Positions 44,494 through 56,580 of a stretch of DNA of 64,000 nucleotides are shown here, piece after piece. The DNA comes from Lamellibrachia satsuma (lineage: Eukaryota; Annelida; Polychaeta; Sabellida; Siboglinidae), in the NCBI GenBank assembly GCA_033239005.1, contig BSQZ01000070.1:2541617-2605616 (forward strand). Reading direction: 5' to 3'. Both the position numbers and the translations under genes were made by a program. Under the pieces are notes generated by a model. That model made no database searches and was not told where the DNA came from. It worked only from the letters and a program-made list of their open reading frames with translations. Numbering within the stretch: position 1 is the first letter of the stretch; each line of letters opens with the position of its first letter.

Positions 44494-47400
44494 TCAGTTG
44501 TGCTTTCTCTGGTGACAGTGGAAGCCGACGCGCGACGCGCATTGGAGTCCACAAATACTACAGTCATAGGTGGTCGCAGGTCCCTGCGGAGGTGGACCAT
44601 TCTTCCGCTGTGTTCTCCGGTCTTTGATTATTTGTAGTCGTTTCTTCTCGAAGTCCTGTAGACCTGTGTGGCAAGTGTGACGCCAGAGAGGACGATTTGT
44701 TGCTGTCTTTTCCCACGTATTTAGAGGGATGGAGCAGGACTTCAACGTTGATTTTATTATGTCTTTGTATCTTTTTTTTGGCCGCCTCTTGTTCGGCAAC
44801 CGGTTTTCAGCTGGCCATACAACAGCGCCTTGGGTATGCGGTCATCAGTCATACGGACCATGTGACCGAACCACCGGAGTTGTGCTCGTTTAATGTGGAA
44901 CTCGATTCCACATGTTCAGCATTGGTCTGCTACTTAAGTCGTTGGCACCATACCTTGCCATTTATTGCCTGCTACTTTCGTAGGCAGCGCATGTGAAACT
45001 GCTCTAGTTATCTGATATGTCGTCGGTATGGGATCAATGCCTCACATCCGTAGAGCAGGGTTGTAAGTACGACGGCACAATACACGTTGATTTTCGTGCT
45101 CAGGCACACGCCACGTTTATTCCAGAGGCGCTTGGTTAGTCTGCCGAAAGAAACACTTGCCTTTCTAGGAGGGGCAGAGATGTTAGCATCAATCATTGCA
45201 TTTTTGGACAACGTACTTCGCAGATAGGTGATTTTATCCACGACATTCAAGGGACGTTGTCAGTAGTAATATTTGGTGGTACATGATTGGTGCCAGGCTT
45301 TGGTTGGAACATAACTTCCATTTTCTTTAGACTGATTGTTAGTTCAAATCGATGGGCTGCTCTAGCAAAAGAATCGGTAATTCTCTTTATGACGTTGATT
45401 GAGGGTGCAATGAGTGCACAGTCATCAGCAAACAGCAGGCCTCGGACAAGTAGTTCTGTAATCTTGGCCTTGGCTTTCAGGCGCTGTAGATTGAATATGT
45501 TTCCGTTGGTGCGAAATTGGATTAAACGCCCAGGTCGTTATCGGGGAAAACATATTGGAGCATGATGGAAAATATAATTGAGAGCAGCATTGGCGCCATC
45601 ACGCAACCCTGTTTGGTGCCATTTGATAAAATAAACGCATCTGATTCTGTCCCTTGGTGTTGCACTCTGGCAACCATGCCATCGTGGAAGGACCGTATTA
45701 CGTCAACAAACGTGTCTGGACAGCTAACTTTTGCTAACAGTTTCCAGAGCCCTGTTCTATTGACTGAATTGACAGAGGTCTTGGTTTTGTTGGCGACACT
45801 TTTCTTGTATCTGCCGCATTGCGAAGATCATGTCAGTAGTACCACGCCCTGCCCGGAAGCCACATTGGCCCTGGGGTAGGACATTGTCGGATATGTGGTG
45901 TGCCAGCCGATTTATAACCCGAGGGGAGTATTTTGCCAGCTATGCATAGTAGGGAGATGCCACGGTGGTTGTAGCACATGGCTGTGTCACCCTTTCGCTT
46001 GTAGATATGTACAAGCGATGCGGGCCGGATCTGCTGTCCCAGATGATGGTGAAGAGTTGGACAAGTCGTTTAGTGAGGTTTATCCCTCCGTGTTTGTATA
46101 TTTCTGCAGCAAGTTCATATGAACCCGCAGCTTTTCCACTTGTCAGTTTCTTTATCGCTTGAGTGGTTTCCGCGATATTTGGACGTGCTTCTAGTTCGTG
46201 AATGATTGGATGTTGTGTTATTTTATTGAGTGCTGCCAATGAGATGGTTGATGATCGGTTGAGCACATTAAAATGTTCAGCCCATCGTTTGAGAATTTCA
46301 CTTCGGTCTGTAATACGTGTTGTTCCGTCGGCAATCGTGAGTGGTGTCGCCCCACGCGACTGGTTCCCATACACTGCTTTGAGGCCATCATAGAAACGTG
46401 TCGCGTCCTTCTTGTCAGACGCTTGTTGAATCTCGTTAGCTCTACCAGACCACCAGGCCTCCTTCGTAGCAGACAACCAGGCCTCCTTCGTAGCAGACAA
46501 CCTGGCCGCCTTCGTAGTAGACCACCAGGCCTCCTTCGTAGCAGACAACCAGGCCTCCTTCGTAGCAGACAACCAGGCCTCCTTCGTAGCAAACAACCAG
46601 GCCTCCTTCGTAGCAGACAACCAGGCCTCTTTCGTAGCAGACAACCTGGTCTGTGCTTGCTGCTTATAGTGGCGATAGGCTGTTGCTAATTCTTGTCATT
46701 TATCCATGCGAGATGTGAAGTGTGCATATTGTCGAGGATGTTCATTGCCACTGTGTCATTTTCGTCGAACCAGTCTCTGTGCTTGCGCTGGGTAACAGCG
46801 AGTATTTCATGGGCTGCTTCATAGATGGATCTCTCAAACGTGGCCATTTGGTATCAGCATCTGGTGCTGGTTCAATATCTTCCTCGAATATGGTGTTAAG
46901 TTTTTTGCACTAGTTGCTATTGGACGGTTGCCGACTTGAGTTTTGCAACATCAAGCTTTGTCCGTGGTTTTGCACTACATTTGTGCCAGCTGGGTTGTAC
47001 CTTGAGGCACATTTGGCTTCTTATCATTCTGTGATCAGACCAGCAGTCTGTGCAACGCATGGCCCGTGTCTTTATTACGTCATGGACGTCGCGTTGTCTG
47101 ATTATGATGTCGTCGATCAGATGCCAATCTTTTGAGGGTGGGTGCGTCTATGATGTTTTGTATGTTTCGCTTGTTGTAATAAGGTGTTTGTGGTTTGTGG
47201 TGAAATTCAGCACACATGGCTAGAAGGAGGGACCCGTTCGAGTCCTCATTTCCAACACCGTGGTGTCCAATTACCCTTTCCCGTGCAGTGTGGTCGCTTC
47301 CTACTCGTGCATTGAAATCTCTCCCAGGAGAATCAGTTTGTCGTGGCGAGCTGTTTTATGAATGATCGTTTTTAGATTTTCGTCAAAACGTTCTTTTTCT

Positions 47401-47826
47401 TCGTCCATGTAAGTCATGGTTGGCGCATATGCACTGATGATGGTGGCATGTCGATCGTCAGATAACCTGATGCGTATTACCACGAGCAGCTCCTTTATTC
47501 CTTTAAGCAATGTCCATGTACCGGATACGGGTTGATTTTACTGCGAATCCTACACAGGCTTGTCTGGGTTCATTATCTGATTTGCCAATCCAGAAAAGGG
47601 TGTACCCGGCACCCTTTTCGATAAGTTGTGATTCGTGTTTTACTTGAGCGGCAATAGTGATGTTGTATCTTGCCAGCTCCCTGCCAATGATTGCAGTTCT
47701 TCTCTCCAGTTGATTACCGTTGTCGTCGAGTGTTCTCACATTCCAAATGCGCAAATTCATCTTGTGTAGTTTATTGTGTTTTTGACCGCAGTGTTGGATG
47801 ACTAGTCCGCCGCGGTTTGCGGACAC
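44494..47826 (-). mobile_element. Near-complete RTE/BovB-like non-LTR retrotransposon, decayed
   Basis: Minus strand, right to left: the endonuclease start (MNLRIWNVRTL, about 47763; RRTAIIGRELARYNITIAA; GAGYTLFW, about 47610), then RHATIISAYAPTM (about 47450) and DKLILLGE (about 47335), the endonuclease type found in craniofacial-development-protein-2-like sequences. The linker and RT entry follow (RFYDGLKAVYGNQS, DGTTRITDRSEILKRWAEHF, about 46400-46270; KKLTSGKAAGSYELAAEIYK, about 46160), then RT in shifted frames, TYLRSTLSKNA (about 45225), LLYGCEAL, and a C-terminal Cys2-His2-like finger (CSICGLQC...HCHQRKH) ending at 44494. Many frameshifts and stops make it inactive. A 24-bp array interrupts the linker. 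Confidence 0.8.
46441..46655 (-). repeat. 24-bp minisatellite made from RTE linker codons
   Basis: About nine copies of a 24-bp unit (GCCTCCTTCGTAGCAGACAA plus CCAG). On the minus strand each encodes eight residues (LSATKEAW) continuous with the RTE reading frame that goes on as SGRANEIQQASDKK. The expansion sits where relatives have a single Trp-X-X-Lys-Ala-Asp-Glu-Ile-Gln stretch. Confidence 0.92.
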
Positions 47827-48919
47827 GTCTGGGTGGAGTCAGCTTTGTTTAGGGAACTTATTTATATCCCCTCCTCCAATTGGAGAGAGCAGTGCTGCCC
47901 TTAAAGAAGGCTGCTCTGTCGCCCTAGCAGGATACGGACGTCACTGTGAACTCCATGTCAATGACAAAACGACCTTCACACTAGGGCCGCCAGACGTGTA
48001 GGGTCGTGACTAAGAACTCTCAGCGGCATCCTCCGCCTGTCCCCGTATGTGATAGAGGAAGAAAGGAGCGAGAGATAGGAGGGTACTGATTCTGTACCTG
48101 TGCTTGAAAGTTTAAGGTGGAGTAGATTTGCGCAGATCTATCCCACACACTTGGTCTAGCCTCCCTTTATTTAGTGGCTCAGTTTGGTTGAGACGACTAG
48201 AGGGGTGATCGACTGCTGGTAATGGCCAGCCGTGTTCTGTAAACATCCATGCCGCCCTGCTATTGCTCTGCCAGTCATGTGCGTCATGCAATTTAATGGG
48301 GTAGACGTCCCCAGTTCAGCGAACCAGCCCGTAGTTTATCCAGCCAGCCGAGGTTGTCCAGGGATGGGCCGCCGCGGTTTTTACGGGGCTACTTGGAGCC
48401 ATGTGTGCGAGTTGGATGGTTTGGGTGGACAAATGCTGCAAGCCGCCCAACAAGGGTGCAGCTGCCTGACATGCACAGGTACTACCATCCTTCCCCACCC
48501 CAACGCCAACACATTGTGTGTGCGCGCGTGTAGGCCTGTCGACCTCCTATGTACGTGTGTGCGTGGCCATCGACAATAATACATCTACAACCAGTGTTAT
48601 CGTACAGCGTTACTGGTGCTTAGTTCATTAATGGAATAGTTTCGACGAAGTGGTATCAAACGACGACGACAGGTGAAATGTGAGCCTACTCTATACACCT
48701 TCATAGGGAGTAAGTGACTTAGTAGAAATGACCTAACATGGTGTCATGGCCAAACATAGTAACTGTATTTCTGAAATGGTACTTAGTACCATTTAAACCA
48801 TTAAAAGCAAGATGATCAATTTTGAATGTCCAAAGAAAAATCGCATAAAAACAAAAAAGGAGTGTACATTTTATACTATACTTGGCTTTACTGTAAATAA
48901 ATATCTGTCCCTAAAATAG
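47827..48919. other. Probable RTE 5' leader and spacer
   Basis: No coding region recognised. The first few hundred bases may be the 5' untranslated region of the RTE-like element, but the 5' end is not identifiable. Confidence 0.4.
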
Positions 48920-49560
48920 CACAAGAAATACCACTGTGAGAGGGATGTTGTTAAAGGAGATGAACGACTTCAATTATCTTGGCAGCTTCATCTCGGCAGA
49001 CAGCAACATTGAAAAAGAAATCGTCAAATTGGCGTGAAAGCACAAACCTTCAACGAACTCACCAACATTTCGAAATCCACTCCTCTCCACACCAAGATGG
49101 AATTGAAAATGTACAGACCCAACATCCGATCAGTACCACTGTATAGTTGCGCTTCAGAAACATGGGCGACAATCAGGAAGATAGCGGGCCGACTCAGAGG
49201 TCTTGAGGGACGATGCCATAGGCGAATCCTCAGAATATGTTGGCAACAGTGAGTGACAAGGGAACCTCTGAACGCACCAACATCAGTACCAACAACATCG
49301 TCGATGAGGTGAAGCAGAGAAGATGGAGATGGCTTTGTTATGTATTCTTCGTGGACAGAAACAGTCTTCCACATCCGCCTTGAAATGATCACCACCTGGA
49401 AAAAAGAGAAGAGACAGAAGACTGGACTGTGGAAGAAGAGATGACGCTGACTGGGAAGACCAGGAATGAACTCAGCTGGCTCGCGCCAGACCTCGCTGGC
49501 TGGAGGAGACTTGTTGGCGTCTCATGTTCCCGTGGGAGCAAAGAGGACTGAGTGCCGTCT
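48920..49560 (+). mobile_element. Second RTE-like ORF2 3' fragment
   Basis: Scattered frames give FNYLGSFISADSNIEKEI (about 48969-49022), LYSCASETWA (about 49138-49166), RRILRICWQQ (about 49224-49252), then WTVEEEMTLTGKTRNELSW (about 49423-49480) and WRRLVGVSCSRGSKED to a stop near 49551. These are the hallmarks of the C-terminal end of a family distinct from the minus-strand copy at 44.5-47.8 kb. Heavily mutated and 5'-truncated. Confidence 0.65.
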
Positions 49561-49714
49561 CTAAAATGAGCCGCTGTGTGTTTGTATAAAAAGCCTTCGT
49601 TGGCACTACTGCAACAAGCCCAGAACCGCAGACGTTCAGGCCATTCACTCAAGAATGAGTTTAAAAACTACCGCACGCATCAACGTCATGACGGGTGGTA
49701 CGGCTGTTTCTACA

Positions 49715-49762
<48 letters not shown>

Positions 49763-50769
49763 CACACGCAAACACACACACACACCCAACGACGGCCTCG
49801 AGGCACCCCGTCCTGTCTTTGGGTAATGCACATAGTTTTCATATTCTACCTGCCAGCTCCGTGGTCGACCAACACCGTCCACATAGTCCATCCTAAGTCA
49901 TCGGTTAAATCATGTACAATCAACACGCACCCCCAACTCATTACCTCCAACACGTCATTCAGCCATTTCGATCAAAAAGGCATGTTTGTCAATTATCTGT
50001 GGTGAGGTCTCTAATGGACCCTTTTAGTGATAAAAAAATAGCACTATGTGCCTACTGATACAACTATGTATATAAATAGGGCCCAGCTGTTACGTAACTG
50101 GAAAACGATTTTCGATTACGGTGCTTGGTGCCCGCGAGGCAGGTGGCCCACGAGAGAACAGCTGGTCCACGAGGCGGACAGTAAAATATGGCTTAAAGCC
50201 AGTTTGCTACTAGCTCCTGTAACTTGCACACAGCCGCTCTTAGTGGTTGGTAGCTAATGACGTTCACATACATGGTTAATACACGTTTCTAGAAGCTAAT
50301 TATTTCCAACCGATGCAAGTATTCCTAGGAAGCTATTTTATATTTGGATTATTGTGCTCAATAGATGATTGAATTTATTGGTGTTAAATTATGTATCGTG
50401 TGAAATGAATAGAGGCATAATATTATGTTGTAACGAAAGTGTTCTAAAACATATTGGATGAATATTGGACATATTTATTTGATCAATTATTGTGTTTCGG
50501 ACTAGTTATTTAGTCGTCATGTCGATGTTTGAAACGAATAAGGAAAAACAACGATAAATAACTATTTACATCGTGAGAAACCACCAGTGACTAGCAGCAG
50601 TAATTTGGCAGACATCGGCTGTGTAGCTTGTAGCGTTTTCTCGCTCCTAGCAGCTAGCGTCAATGCTACTGGCAGCGAACTGTATGTGAACACATCTCTC
50701 GACCCAGTGAGAAGCGTGGCGGAGGTGTGGCCGTACTCTATAAATGCGGATAGACCATTAATACACTAA
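49561..50769. other. Spacer with (ACGC)n microsatellite
   Basis: No gene recognised. A (CACG)n/(CACA)n stretch lies at about 49713-49785. The remainder is AT-rich. Confidence 0.5.
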
Positions 50770-53700
50770 AGCAGACGTGGGTTGAGCAGGTAATACTGTC
50801 AGGGATTCTACCAGTAATAGGAAGGAGGGGTCACAGATATCGAAATTGCCGGGAGATGGCAATTAACATGCTAGTCGAGAAGCTATGTAGGGAAGAGGAA
50901 GTGGGTTTTGTGGATTTGTGGGGAAGTTTTGTTGGAAGGGCTGATATGTACATGAAGGACGGGCTGCATCTAAGTGGAAAGGGGCAGCAGTATTCGCGGA
51001 TGGACTAGCGGCAGCAGTAGACAGTGGCATGGGTAGCACAACGAATATTTTTGGTAGTCAACACTATTTAAACTAGAAGCGCAGTGGGGTTACTTAGAGA
51101 TGCCTCAAGCAGGACAAGAGGCCACTAGTACAGAAAAGCCAATAACAAAATGTCCGAAAAACATGTCTGAAGCCGGTTATAGATGCGTGTGTTTAAATGC
51201 AAGGAGTATAGTAAATAAGAAAAACGAATTAAACATTATGGGAGAAGATATTGACCCTCACATAATTGGTATAACCGAATCATGGGCCAACACAGACAAT
51301 ACAGATGCTGAATTAGGATTGACAGGATACGTAATGTTTAGGAGAGATCGATAGGAAGAAGGGGAGGGGGAGTTATTTTATATGTTAAAGAATCTATTCA
51401 GGCTTATGAAATAAAATCAGAAAGCGAAGCAGATTAAGATGAAGCTGTTTGGTGCAAAATAATTTCAGGAAATTAAAAATTAACTATTGGATTAGTTTAT
51501 CGAAGTCCAAACATAAAAGAAGAGGATAAAACAAAAATACAAAATGCTAAAAAGGAAGTTAGTAAAGGGGAATGTATATTAATGGGAGATTTTAACCATG
51601 GACACATACAATGGAAATCTCTAGAGAGTACAGGGGTGATGACCAACAATTTTTATTTTTAATTCAGTAGAGCTTCCTTACTCAGCAAGTGTAAGAACCA
51701 ACCAGGGGAGAAAATGTATTAGTTATATTGTTATATCATCACAAAAAGAATTAGTGGACAATGTAAAAATACATGAACCATTAGGTAACAGTGACCACAA
51801 TCAAATACATTTTGACATCAATGTAAAATCAGAAAGTAAAAATAAAAAACGTATCTGAGAAACTTCCACAAAGGTAACTATAAAGATATGAGAAAATACT
51901 TAGCAAAGCTAGATTGGAATAATATGCTGATGAATAAGACCGCAATTGAATGTTGGAATATTTTAAAATATGAAATTGAGAGTTTCATCGATAAATTTGT
52001 TCTCTTGAGAAAACAAGGAAAACAGTCTAGAAAGAAACACTTGTCAAAAGAAGCTATTAGAAAAATAGTGTTTAAGAAAACTATGTGGAGGGTTTATAGG
52101 CGTACCAGAAAGGATGAAGACTATGCAAATTACAAAGAGGCACTTAACCTAGCTACAACTGAAATTAGAAAATCTAAAAGAACCTTTGAAAAAAATTGGC
52201 AGGTAATATAAAAAATGACAGCAAGAGTTTCTATGCAGAACGTTCGAGATAAGGTCGAACCACTGGAAAACAACAGGGGAAACATAATTTCAGAGAGGTT
52301 TCAAATGGCAGAGGTCCTGAATGAGTATTTCAGCTCAGTATTTACCACAGAAGATATCAGCTCACTTCCAGTTCCATTTACTAAATTTGAGGGAAATAAA
52401 TCAGAACATTTAGGGCAGTTATTTGTAACACCTGTAATGAGAGCAAGGAAAATGAAGATGATGAAAGATAATAAATCACCTGGAGTTGATGGGATACGAC
52501 CAAAACTGCTTAAGGAAATTGTTGAGCAAATTAGTACACCACTTACAAAATTGTTTAACTTGTCACTAGAAGAAGGAGTAGTTCCTTCAGAATGGAAAGA
52601 AGCAAACATTACGCCACTATTTAAGAAGGGAACGAGGAACAAGCCAGAAAATTACAGACCAGTGAGTTTAACATCAGTTGTATGTAAATTACTCGAAACA
52701 TTAATTAGAGGCCACATGGTGGAATTCCTTGTAAAACATAATTTAATAAATACATCTCAACATGGGTTCCTAAAAGCAAGGTCATGTCTAACCAATCTCT
52801 TGTGTTTGTTTGAAGAAATTACAAACAGGGTAGATGAAGGGTCACCAGTGGATGTTGTCTACTTAGATTTTCAGAAAGCTTTCGATAAAGTGCCACACCA
52901 AAGATTGATACATAAACTAAAAGCCCATGGTATAGGTAATGATGTAATCAACTGGATAGAAAAGTGGCTTACACACCAGAAGACAGAGAGTAATAGTAGA
53001 CGGTGAGATTTCAAACTGGAAATCGGTTTTGAGTGGGGTACCACAAGGATCAGTATTAGGCCCTATACTGTTTTTAATATATATAAATGATCTAGAAGAT
53101 GACATATCTAGCAAAGTACTCAAATTTGCAGATGACACAAAAATATTCAGAAAGCTTACAAATTATACAGATAAACAAAGTTTACAGGATAATCTAGATA
53201 AATTAGTTAAATGGTCAGAAAAATGGCAAATGTTATTAAATTTTGGGAAGTGCAAATGTATACACATAGGGCATGGAAACATGGACGAAGAATATAAAAC
53301 GGGGGATGCTGTACTAGGTAGAACCACACAAGAAATGGACTTAAGAGTAACATTTAGTGCTGACATGAAAGTTTCAGAGCAATGTGGGATTGCTGCTTCA
53401 AAAGGAAATCAAATTCTAGGGCTAATTAGGAGAACTATCATGTATAAGGAGAAACAGCTAATTGTACCCATGTACAAAGCAATAGTTAGACCACATTTGG
53501 TATATTGTATTCAAGCATGGAGGCCGTATCGTAGAAAGGACATAGACAAGCTAGAAAGAGTACAACGAAGAGCAACCAAAATGATTCCAGAATTGAGAGA
53601 CCTTAGTTACGAAAGTCGCTTATTACACTGTGGTTTGACAACACTAGAGACCAGGAGACTAAGAGGAGACCAAATAGAAGTATTTAAAATAGTGAACGGT

Positions 53701-54033
53701 TATGAGGATGTTGATAGGAATATGTTCTTCAAACTTAAAGAAGGCAGTAGAACCAGAGGACACAAAGCAGCATTAGTTAAGGAGCAGTGTAGGTTGGACA
53801 TGAGAAAGTACTCTTTCTCACAGAGGGTGATAAATGAATGGAACAAACTGCTAAAGAATTGTGTTAATGCTAGTAGTGTGAATATGTTTAAAAATAGAAT
53901 TGACAGATATTTGATAAGGGTGGGCTACACATAGATGAGAAAATTGTTGGACTCTCGATAAGCCAATGGCTTCCTTGTCCACTTTGTCATCTGGAACTTG
54001 TTGTTTGGGATGGCAATCTTGTTAAATCTTGTT
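50770..54033 (+). mobile_element. CR1-like non-LTR retrotransposon, 5'-truncated but with intact RT motifs
   Basis: It starts in the ORF1 esterase domain: GILPVIGRRGHRYRNC (about 50797) and DGLHLSGKG (50959-50985), the DxxH block of SGNH hydrolases. ORF2 begins near 51100 with the endonuclease: LNARSIVNKKNEL (about 51198), ITESWANTDNTDAE (about 51272), GLVYRSP (about 51492) and GDFNH (about 51586). RT spans 52215-53934 with NKSPGVDGIRPK, YLDFQKAFDKVPH (about 52860), [10 protein letters not shown] (53034-53063) and FADDTK (about 53127). One frameshift lies near 52990 and several breaks lie in the endonuclease. It ends AATCTTGTTAAATCTTGTT at about 54030. The RT is well preserved, so this is a relatively young copy. 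Confidence 0.85.
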
Positions 54034-56580
54034 AAATGACCTTGGATTCTACACGGAATGGCATGTTCACACATTTCGAATATATGGACTGTACGGTCAT
54101 TTCCAATGAGGTGAATGTGAGATTGTGCATCGTGTACCGTCCGCCTCCCTCTAAGCGAAACGGCTTTAAGAACAGTGTGTTTTTCGACGAGTGGAGGTTG
54201 TACTTGGACCGCCTTGCTGTTATAACTAACGATGTAATCATAACAGGTGACCTCAACTTCTACCTCGACAACGTTAACGATGCAGATGCGGTGCGCTTCA
54301 ATGGCACATTAGAAGCTCACGGATTGTTACAGCACGTGGTGGAATTCACACACAAGAAAGGCCATACTTTGGACTTGTCAACGCATGGGACATTAGTTCT
54401 TTGTTGATTGGGATGCCAACAGTTTCTGAGCCATGTCTTGGAGACACAAAGGGTAACCCTTCCGGCGACCATCTGGCCTGTGTGTTTTAGAATTAACTTA
54501 ACGAAGCCAGACAGCGTTCGCCAGCCGGTCACTTTCAGGAAGCTTCGGGACATTTGTATTCCCGAATTTATCAAGGACTTAACGCCAATTTTGAACGCAC
54601 TGATAGGCCGCTAAATGAACTTGTACACATCGCATGCCTATAATACGGGAATCGAAGTAGTTATCGACCAACACACTCCCGTCCAAAGAAAGTCGATAAC
54701 ACTGAGACCAAACGAGCAATGGTATTCGGACGAACGGAGACACGCCAAACACGCGCGCAGGAGAGCAGAGAAGGTATGGCGGCGAACCAAACTTACCGTT
54801 CACCAACAGCTGTTCAGGGAGCAATGCAACGCACTCAATAAACTGATGATCAGTGCCAAGAAAACATTCTTTTCTGCAAAAATCAGAGACTGCGGCAAAG
54901 ATCAGAAACAATTGTTCAAACTAACGAGTCGTTTGATGGGTAACAAGGGACAGGTAATCTTACCAATCCATGAATCGGCCGATCAGTTAGCGAATAATTT
55001 CGGTGACTTTTACATTGACAAAGTTGCTACCATCCGACGAAACATCAACATCGGCAAACCAAGTGACATCCACGAAACAGCATTGGACGACGACGTCATG
55101 TTTGTCCCGCTTCAAAGGTTTCTGCCAGCCACCCATGACGAGGTGAAGCGAATAATCACAAATACGCCCAACAAGTCATGTGACTTAGACCCGATCCCCA
55201 CGCGGCTTCTGGGGCAATGTCTGGATCATTTCGTGCCGTTGCTTACAGCCATTATCAATAAATCGTTGGCAACGTCAGTGGTACACGCATGTTTCAAACG
55301 GGCAGTTGTGAGACCATTGCGTTCCGAAATAATTACTCAACCGAGACAGCTCTTGTTAAAGTCCAGAACGACATCGCAGAAACTCTTGATCAAAAACGTG
55401 TAGTTGTCTTGGTCATGCTTGATCTGTCCAGTGTGTTTTATGTTATCGACCATGGCATTATGCTAAGGCGTCTTCAACAAGGATCTGTGCCACAAGGATC
55501 TGTGTTGGGACCGAAACTGTACTGCATATACACTAAACCAGTTGGTGATATAGTGAAGAAGCATAATCTTCGCTACCACTGTTATGCAGATGACACACAA
55601 ATATACATCAAGCCTGATGAGAACTGGGCCAGTGAAAGGTCAGCCATTGAAGCCTCTGTGGCGGATGTTGGCGGGTGGATGAATAGAAACATGCTAAAAC
55701 TGAACCAAGAAAAAAGCGAATTCATTGTGTTTTTGCCCAAACACCGAATTCGTCGGGTGAACGACTTGTCCCTAACGATCGGAGGCAGACTATTACATAC
55801 TGTGCAATCCGTGAGAAATCTTCGAGTTATTGTGGACAGCGGCTTGATAATGGAGAAACAGGTGAATGCGATCTCCAAGTCCTGTTTCTACCACATCCGA
55901 AATATTGGCAAAGTCATGCAATACATCACAAATGACGCCTGTACGATTCTAATCCAGGCACTGGTAACATCTCACCTGGACTATGGAAACGCGCTACAGC
56001 AAGGTTTGCCTCAGGTGCTAATTGAACGATTGCAGCGTATACAGAACTGCGCTGCTCACTTAATCACCAGGTCACGCAAGAGCGAACACACAACGCCTGT
56101 GTTACGTGAGCTACATTGGCTTCCGGTGAAATACCGGCTCGGCTTTAAGGTTACCACCTTCACGTATAAAGTGCTCAACGGATTGGCACCGGCATACATG
56201 AGTGACATTGTGCAGAAACATCAACCAACGCCTAGTTTAAGATCAACGGAGAAGTCACTTCTCGTCGTACCTGTACTACGGGCTGCAACTTATGATGAAC
56301 GTTGTTTCAGCCGACACGCGGCCATACTGTGGAACGACTTGCCTGAGAACATTAAACAACTAAACACTCTCAGCTCTTTCAAGAGACATTTAAAAACACA
56401 TCTCTTTAAACTACATTTTAGTTTTATTTAATTGATGCAGTTTTATGTAAATTATGTATTTTATGTATTTTACAGTTTTATTTAATTTATGCAGTTTCAT
56501 GTAAAGCGCCTGAGAGCATTTTATCTTAATTGGATTCGGGCGCTATATAAATTCCGATATAATAAATAATAATAATAATA
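54034..56580 (+). mobile_element. L2-type non-LTR retrotransposon with internal deletion
   Basis: Endonuclease remnant: VRLCIVYRPPPSKRN (about 54117-54161), ITGDLNFYLDN (about 54240) and HTLDL (about 54367). The linker and RT entry are at 54615-55310 (QWYSDERRHAKHARRRAEK; SCDLDPIPTRLL). The RT core is shortened: LDLSSVFYVIDHGIM has Tyr where the first catalytic Asp is expected and then jumps, by deletion, to [11 protein letters not shown] (about 55480). YADDTQ is intact (about 55584). The C-terminal domain runs to 56431. The 3' end GCGCTATATAAATTCCGATA with (AAT)n (56541-56580) is typical of L2-like tails. Confidence 0.85.

Noticed and set aside
44697..46165. Several plus-strand frames of 60-105 codons
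   Set aside because: Antisense shadows of the minus-strand RTE-like element.
49713..49785. (CACG)n-derived Arg-Thr-His frames
   Set aside because: Microsatellite translation without any domain.
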